Shown here: piece by piece, positions 60,201-64,000 of the stretch | Layout of the letters: each line of letters begins with the position of its first letter | How positions within the stretch are numbered: position 1 is the first letter of the stretch | Assembly (NCBI GenBank): GCA_035606355.1 | Contig: DATNFO010000012.1 | Coordinates: 1-64,000 of the forward strand | Length of the DNA: 64,000 bases | Direction: 5' to 3' | From: Sulfopaludibacter sp035606355 | Lineage (GTDB): Bacteria; Acidobacteriota; Terriglobia; Bryobacterales; Bryobacteraceae | Translations under genes and position numbers: made by a program | The notes under the pieces: generated by a model | Told to the model about the DNA's origin: nothing | Seen by the model: only the letters and a program-made list of their open reading frames with translations | The model's database searches: none

Positions 60201-60378
60201 GGTGGCCTGTTTCGGACTGCTGCCGGCGGCAATGTCTACGGGCATCGGCAGCGATTCGCAAAAGCCGTTCGCCATTGTGATTGTCGGCGGCCTGATTTCG
60301 AGGCTGCTGCTGTCCATCTTTTTATCCCCCGTGCTATACGCGCTGGTGGCGCGCGAAGACGATACTTTGCAGGTGTGA
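57295..60378 (+). CDS. Heavy-metal RND efflux transporter (CusA/CzcA family)
   Basis: The 1027-residue proton-driven pump has the HME-RND landmarks GADPYFVREQAFERVGNA, a membrane helix with DFGIIVDGAVVMVENIFRE (proton-relay Asp), ADTMSFALLGSLLCALTLLP and GVAVQTSVILYSFINKLRLEGR. Twelve membrane helices and two large periplasmic loops fit the family. It starts 9 bases after the adaptor stop and ends 4 bases before the TolC-type gene, so the three are one operon. The substrate cannot be set from sequence; the local Cys/His-rich protein and CusA-like context favour copper or silver. Confidence 0.93.
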   Translation: MISRLVSFALRQRFLVLIASIALMIWGAVSFGRLPIDAYPDLSPPHVEIITQWPGHAAEEVERLVTIPLEIEMNGIPRLEALRSISLYGLSSVQMNFEYGADPYFVREQAFERVGNAAVPSGLTPSMSPLFSPSGLIYRYVVQSTDRSPQELKNIEDWVLERHYRSIQGVADDSGFGGTTMQYQVLLDPNKLFAYGVTVPQIVQQLGNNNANAGGGFYSQGGQFYYIRELGLVRNLEDIGNIVVQQKKNIPVYVKDLAKVQIGYAPRLGQFGYNKQNEAVEGVILMRVGEQAQVVLKKVEAMTKELNQHVLPPDVKVVPYYDRSGLVDETTKTVEANLLRGMLLVLVILGLFLFSVRTALIVAVTIPFALMFSFICLDWRHIPANLLSIGAIDFGIIVDGAVVMVENIFRELADRRDQTYNVVDVIRAAASDVERPIFYAIAVIIAGYLPIYVLTGPSGRLFQPMADTMSFALLGSLLCALTLLPVLCSYFLRKHVHEPEARIYNSIRNAYGRVLGWCLNHRGVTVVLILAVFGTSLLLIPFIGGEFMPHLDEGALWVRATAPYTISFEEASKLSPQIRDILSSYPQVTTVANELGRPDDGTDPTGFFNNEFFVGLKPYSDSAWSGRIHNKPELIEALQKRFAAFPGIIFNYTQPAEDAVDEAETGLKSALAVKLFGSNLATLEAKAIETRNILEKIPGITEITVVRELGQPSLIITPDRAKLARYGLNVGDVNALVETAMGGSAATQVIQGEREFDLVVRMQEQYRSNENQIRNLLIATPDGQYLPLSQFCDIRVESGASFIYRENNARYIGVQFSVEGRDLAGAVGEARRAVESKVKLPLDYRFDWGGEYKDYLASQEQMKVILPLTVVLILLILFALYGNLKFPIIIFFSVLVTEPVGGLLALFATHTNFSVSSMLGFVALMGVAVQTSVILYSFINKLRLEGRDIVTATFEASLLRLRPIMMTALVACFGLLPAAMSTGIGSDSQKPFAIVIVGGLISRLLLSIFLSPVLYALVAREDDTLQV

Positions 60379-60382
60379 AGCA

Positions 60383-61618
60383 ATGAAATTTTACTCACTG
60401 ATCGGCTTACTGGCAACGGCAAGTTCTGTTTGCGCTCAAACGCCACTTACCTGGGACCAGGTGAAGGCGCGCTTCGAAGCCGCCAATCCCAATTTGAAGG
60501 CGGGGCAGCTCAATATACAGGAGTCGAAAGCTCAGGAAATTACTGCCTACCTGCGGCCCAATCCCAACTTCAATATGTCGGCGGACCAGATCACGCCGTT
60601 CACGGGCAACCCGTATCGTCCCTTCGCCGCGCTGCTTACGGGCGTTTCCGTCGATTACCTGCATGAGCGCCAGCACAAGCGTGAGCTGCGGCTGGAAAGC
60701 GCGAAGCAGGGCACGGACATTGCGGAGTCGCAGCAGGACGACCTGGAGCGCAATCTGCTCTTCAACCTGAGGACCGCGTTCGTGCAGACCCTGCAGGCGC
60801 AGCGCCTGCTTGCGAACGCGAGGGAGAATCTCGATTATTTCAACCGGGAACTGGCGATCAGCCAGGAGCGCTTGAAAGCGGGAGACATTGCGAAGGTCGA
60901 TTTCGACCGGCTGGCGCTGCAAAAAGTGCAATACGAGCAGGATCTGCAAACCGCCCAGGTCAATCTGCGGACCAGTAAGATCACGCTCCTGATGCTGCTG
61001 AACGATCGCACGCCCGTGGACCGGTTCGATATCACCGGGCCATTCGCCTTTAAGGAGCAGATTCCGTCCCTCGAAGACTTCCACTCCATAGCGCTAGCCA
61101 CACGGCCGGATCTCAAGGCAGCGATGCAAGCCGTGGAGAAGGCGCAGACCGACCACCGGCTCGCCGTCGCCAACGGTTCGACCGACCCGACATTCTCCGC
61201 CAATCTGGGGCGGCTGCCGCCGGCATACGTGGGCTTCAGCGTGAACATACCGCTTCGCATTTTCGACCGCAATCAGGGTGAAAAGGCGAGAACGCAAATC
61301 GATATCGCGCACGCCGAGCGTCAGGAAGATGCGCAGAAGGCGCAGGTGTTCAGCGATGTCGATTCCGCCTATTACATGGTGGCGAGTAACATCGACTTAC
61401 TCAAGCCATACAACGGTCCGGACGGCTACTTACAGACTGCGCTTCGCATACGGGATACGATTTCGTACTCCTATCAGCAAGGGCAAGCCGCATTGGTGGA
61501 CTATCTGGATGCGCAGCGGGACTACCGGGCCACGGAAGTCGCTTTTATCAACCTGATGGGCTCGTACTTACAGGCAGTCACTCAATTGAATATGGCTGTG
61601 GGCCGGGAAGCGATGTAA
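60383..61618 (+). CDS. Outer membrane channel of the metal efflux system (CusC/TolC family)
   Basis: The 411-residue TolC-family protein has a signal peptide (MKFYSLIGLLATASSVCAQ) and two OEP repeats (about 30-200 and 225-405; ARENLDYFNRELAISQERLK, DAQKAQVFSDVDSAYYMVAS). It lacks a clear lipobox. It is the outer-membrane partner of the CusB/CusA-like proteins just upstream. A different TolC-type protein is at 23208, probably for the ABC system. Confidence 0.9.
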   Translation: MKFYSLIGLLATASSVCAQTPLTWDQVKARFEAANPNLKAGQLNIQESKAQEITAYLRPNPNFNMSADQITPFTGNPYRPFAALLTGVSVDYLHERQHKRELRLESAKQGTDIAESQQDDLERNLLFNLRTAFVQTLQAQRLLANARENLDYFNRELAISQERLKAGDIAKVDFDRLALQKVQYEQDLQTAQVNLRTSKITLLMLLNDRTPVDRFDITGPFAFKEQIPSLEDFHSIALATRPDLKAAMQAVEKAQTDHRLAVANGSTDPTFSANLGRLPPAYVGFSVNIPLRIFDRNQGEKARTQIDIAHAERQEDAQKAQVFSDVDSAYYMVASNIDLLKPYNGPDGYLQTALRIRDTISYSYQQGQAALVDYLDAQRDYRATEVAFINLMGSYLQAVTQLNMAVGREAM

Positions 61619-61627
61619 CGCGGGCCG

Positions 61628-61662
61628 GGCGAGGCGCGCTCGCCGCGACAGGAAAGATCCTG
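61628..61662. repeat. Paired palindrome, family B-like
   Basis: GGCGAG and CTCGCC (61628-61644), then CAGGA and TCCTG around AAGA (61649-61662), lie between the convergent ends of the efflux operon and the JAMM gene. The layout matches the two-hairpin elements at 14512 and 55608. Confidence 0.5.
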
Positions 61663-61670
61663 CCGCGACT

Positions 61671-63077
61671 TTACTTGTCGGGGACCTGAGTGCCCAGGCG
61701 CTTGCGCGCTTGTTGTTGGATCTCCTTTTGGGCGTCGGTCAGCGCTTTTTGCAACCTTTTTACATGCTCGGACTCGGCCGCCAGTTGCGTCTTGAGGCGG
61801 GCGTTTTCGGCCGTAAGCGCAGGGTCGACCACGGTTTTCGGAGCAGGCGGGGGTGGCTCAGGCGATCTGCCGATGAATCCCGTCACGTCCTTCACTTGCC
61901 GGCCGCCGGGCTCGTCGAGGCTCATCGAGACATCCACTTCTTCGCCCTGCCGGGCATAGGTAAATGTTCCCCCGAGCAAGTGCGCACGGTCCAGCCGGAC
62001 CTCCTTCGGGAGCGCCGCTCCATCCATGATCGTGAGGGTGGCGCCTCGTGCCTCCAGCACCGGACGCGAATGCACGTCCCAGCGGATCAGCAACTGACCG
62101 GTACCCGAATCGGTCGCGGCCAGGCCCATGTCAGCGGGCGCCGCCGATTCCACGGAGCCCTCCAGGAAGGAGACGGTATGCGGAACCCAGAGCTTCCGCG
62201 TTTGAAATGCCGCGGCTCCGATCGCGACACCAAGCGAGATCGCCAGCAGGGTCTTCCACCAGACGCCGGTCCGGTGCTCGATGTGGGCGAACACGGGCGC
62301 AGGCAATTCAACGGGGGGAGCCGCTTCCTGCGGCGGTTCTGACGGCGTCTCGACCGCAGCCGCAGTTTGGGCGGATGGCTCGGGCTCGGGGGCGGCGATC
62401 GCCTGTGCGGCGGCAGAGCCCGCGCCATCCTCCTTCAACGCTGCAATTTCGATGATGTCGCCGCTCGGCTCCTTCGGCATGCGGCGCTCCACCCGGCGAT
62501 CGTGCGGTGCGGGTCTGGCGCCATCCGCGGCCGGGATGGTCCGCATCGGCTGCGGATCCAGCGTGAACTCCTGCAGCGTCGCCGCGCAATCCATGGTGTT
62601 GTCGGGTTTGCGGAAAAAGAATCCGCAGCGCATCGGCTGAAATGTGTGCGGCTTCAGCACGAGGGCGACTTGCCACGGCTCGGGGAAGAAGCGGGCGTGG
62701 ACGGCCTGATCCGTATCGGAAAGGAAGATCTCACTGCGAGTATGGGAGTGATACCAGCCAACCACCTCGAGTTGGCCGTCGCGCGCCTGGGCCAGCAATT
62801 CGGTCAGCCGCTTTTCATCAGGCGGAGAGAGATTGAAGGAAGGCCCGAAGGCGTGCTCGCACTCCAGCGCCAGATAGTCGAGAATGGAAACCCGGCCGGC
62901 CGCGTGTTTTCCCAGCAGCACCCCGCCGATCTCGGCGCCGCCGCGCGGCAGCGAGAAGAAAGCGTCCATCACCGCGAGCCGTATGTCGTCGAGTGCTCGC
63001 AGCGAGTATTCGATGGTGAATGGACACTGCGGAACGCTCCATGCGCGAGTGGCGCTTTCCGCCTGGCTTTCGATCAT
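61671..63077 (-). CDS. JAMM/MPN metalloprotease-like protein with membrane anchor and coiled coil
   Basis: The 468-residue protein begins with a JAB1/MPN/Mov34-type domain (about 20-165). The JAMM residues are complete: Glu49 (GGAEIGGVLL) and the motif His110-x-His112 ... Ser120-x-x-Asp123 (GWYHSHTRSEIFLSDTD). This is the active zinc-isopeptidase signature of AMSH/Rpn11 and bacterial RadC-like or Prok-JAB enzymes. A Pro/Ala/Glu linker follows, then one membrane helix (about 273-291, WWKTLLAISLGVAIGAAAF), a beta-sandwich-like domain (about 310-395) and a terminal coiled coil (about 415-460). With no signal peptide the catalytic domain should be cytoplasmic and the coiled coil outside. No ubiquitin-like, E1 or E2 gene is nearby. 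The substrate is unknown. Confidence 0.8.
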   Translation of the reverse strand: MIESQAESATRAWSVPQCPFTIEYSLRALDDIRLAVMDAFFSLPRGGAEIGGVLLGKHAAGRVSILDYLALECEHAFGPSFNLSPPDEKRLTELLAQARDGQLEVVGWYHSHTRSEIFLSDTDQAVHARFFPEPWQVALVLKPHTFQPMRCGFFFRKPDNTMDCAATLQEFTLDPQPMRTIPAADGARPAPHDRRVERRMPKEPSGDIIEIAALKEDGAGSAAAQAIAAPEPEPSAQTAAAVETPSEPPQEAAPPVELPAPVFAHIEHRTGVWWKTLLAISLGVAIGAAAFQTRKLWVPHTVSFLEGSVESAAPADMGLAATDSGTGQLLIRWDVHSRPVLEARGATLTIMDGAALPKEVRLDRAHLLGGTFTYARQGEEVDVSMSLDEPGGRQVKDVTGFIGRSPEPPPPAPKTVVDPALTAENARLKTQLAAESEHVKRLQKALTDAQKEIQQQARKRLGTQVPDK

Positions 63078-63149
63078 CAGGGTTCCTATTCCTATTGATT
63101 GTAGGCGATTGTATCGCGTCTTCGCCCCGTTCCGTCACTCACCCCCGGC

Positions 63150-63155
63150 TATAAT
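63150..63155 (+). promoter_or_regulatory. Consensus -10 for a probably leaderless GAF gene
   Basis: Perfect TATAAT ends 5 bases before the GTG start at 63161, so transcription would begin at or next to the start codon. No ribosome site is present between. The -35 is unclear. Confidence 0.5.
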
Positions 63156-63160
63156 GAAGT

Positions 63161-63757
63161 GTGGCCAAAGCTAAGGATCTGGAGTTGCGCCTGGAGCGCA
63201 CGGAGGAAGAACTCCGTATGTTCCAGAAGATCAGCCGCTTCATGGTGCGCGACCTCAGTCTGCCGGACATCCTGCAAGGCGTCGTTTCCCTGGTAGTTGA
63301 ATACACTCATTGCGATTCCTGCCTCGTCTACCTGCTCGATGATAAGGACCTGGTGCTCTGCGCGTCCAATACGCCCCACGCTTCGACGATCGGGAAGGTG
63401 CGGCTCAAGTGGAGCGAAGGGCTTACCGGCTGGGTGGCGCGGGAGCGGAAACTTCTGGCCATATCGCGCGAGGCGTACAAAGATCCGCGATTCAAAACCT
63501 TCGGCGAACTGCCCGAGGACAGCTTCGAAGCGTTTCTTTCGGCGCCGATCATTGCGCGCAACAAGGTGATAGGCGTCATCAACGTGCAGCACCGTCTGCC
63601 GCACCAGCACAGCGGCAGCGAAATGGAAGTGGTTACGACAGTGGGTGAACAGATCGGCTGCGTGCTGGTGCTCGCCCGTATGTCGGCATCGGCTGTGGAG
63701 AGCGCGAACCATGTGGAACTTGTGCTTTCTTCCGGCCCCGTGCCGATGAAACAATAG
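63161..63757 (+). CDS. GAF-domain sensor-like protein
   Basis: The 198-residue protein has a short coiled coil (about 1-22, LELRLERTEEELRMFQK) and one GAF domain (about 30-180; DILQGVVSLVVEYTHCDSCL, GLTGWVARERKLLAISREA, SFLSAPIIARNKVIGVINVQ-type strand). It has no output domain, so it probably works by binding a partner such as a kinase or phosphatase. It is divergent from the JAMM gene (83 bases between starts), which may share control, and is followed 6 bases later by the last gene of the window. Confidence 0.82.
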   Translation: MAKAKDLELRLERTEEELRMFQKISRFMVRDLSLPDILQGVVSLVVEYTHCDSCLVYLLDDKDLVLCASNTPHASTIGKVRLKWSEGLTGWVARERKLLAISREAYKDPRFKTFGELPEDSFEAFLSAPIIARNKVIGVINVQHRLPHQHSGSEMEVVTTVGEQIGCVLVLARMSASAVESANHVELVLSSGPVPMKQ

Positions 63758-63763
63758 AACGCC

Positions 63764-64000
63764 ATGTCGCGAGGCGCTATTGCCCTACTTGCGCTGATCT
63801 CCGCGCTGCCGCTCGCCGCCCAGCGGTGGCAGATGCAATACTTCTACGACGAGAACAAGAGTTCAATGGTGATTGCCGACCTGAAGTTCCCGTCGGCGCG
63901 GAGAGGCATCGCAGTCGGCTACATCCAGCGCGGCACACGCCAGGAGCCGACCAGCCTGGTGACCAGCGATGGCGGCGCTCACTGGCGCACGGTCGCGGTG
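63764..64000 (+). CDS. Exported BNR/YCF48-like protein, cut by window end
   Basis: Seventy-nine codons are seen, beginning with a signal peptide (MSRGAIALLALISALPLAAQ), then QRWQMQYFYDENKSSMVIAD and a BNR-type repeat turn (VTSDGGAHWRTVAV, with the S-x-D-x-G-x-x-W pattern of sialidase and photosystem-assembly-factor-like propellers). The protein continues past 64000. It probably folds as a beta-propeller outside the cytoplasm. It follows the GAF gene closely on the same strand. Confidence 0.7.
   Translation, partial: MSRGAIALLALISALPLAAQRWQMQYFYDENKSSMVIADLKFPSARRGIAVGYIQRGTRQEPTSLVTSDGGAHWRTVAV

Noticed and set aside
56452..60261. Reverse-strand open frame of 1269 codons across the metal efflux genes
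   Set aside because: It is antisense to clearly recognisable CusB/CusA-like genes with full motifs; the His/Asp/Arg-rich, low-motif translation is typical of a shadow frame in GC-rich DNA.

Overview
The window looks like chromosomal DNA of an acidobacterium of the Bryobacterales/Solibacterales type. The clearest sign is the secreted protein at 50195-52012: its C-terminal part matches the domain expanded in Candidatus Solibacter (TIGR03437). Supporting signs are a fused double-FtsX permease of the acidobacterial kind, a DUF1549/DUF1553 plus DUF1501 pair, many secreted Gly/Arg- or Gln/Pro-rich enzymes, and an even, GC-rich base composition. This assignment is an inference from gene content. I found no rRNA, tRNA, CRISPR array, complete insertion sequence or prophage. 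The only possible mobile-element trace is a 36-residue ORF tail at the left edge.

Layout. 1-8200: small stress and membrane proteins, a glutamate-semialdehyde dehydrogenase, a minimal penicillin-binding protein, an overlapping module of two HtrA-like proteases plus a LuxR-type regulator with a degenerate receiver, a YHS protein and a TPR lipoprotein-like protein. 8200-15500: two large secreted hydrolases (S9 peptidase, GH38 mannosidase) and a secreted protein with kinase-like motifs. 15500-23050: housekeeping, with a U32/RlhA-like protein, LepA, and a reverse-strand operon scpA-scpB-rluB-CoA-binding protein. 23200-34160: a TolC-like protein, two CPBP membrane proteins, and a long ABC export cluster (adaptor, ATPase, DUF4097 protein, fused permease, second ATPase, methyltransferase, unknown protein), interrupted by a palindromic repeat mosaic. 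34300-37790: phosphomannomutase, divergent from a two-subunit B12-dependent acyl-CoA mutase.

38100-46600: envelope and c-di-AMP genes. bamA and skp build the outer membrane. cdaA-cdaR-glmM is the classic c-di-AMP/peptidoglycan-precursor operon, and a histone-deacetylase-fold gene overlaps its end. 46600-50140: a divergent ketosynthase, a membrane protein and ribosomal protein S1. 50195-55600: a TIGR03437 protein divergent from the DUF1549 (CxxCH)/DUF1501 pair. 55700-61620: a heavy-metal RND efflux operon (Cys/His-rich leader protein, CusB-, CusA- and CusC-like). 61670-64000: a membrane-anchored JAMM protein divergent from a GAF protein and a BNR-type secreted protein cut by the window end.

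Most unusual: the protease/protease/pseudo-receiver operon; the transmembrane JAMM protein with a coiled-coil tail; the secreted kinase-like protein; a mutase whose active-site pair is Phe/Gln (isobutyryl-CoA mutase-like) rather than the Tyr/Arg of methylmalonyl-CoA mutase; an ABC cluster with one fused permease and two unequal ATPases; and two families of palindromic intergenic elements. No computation was run. All family calls come from reading motifs and recalling families.
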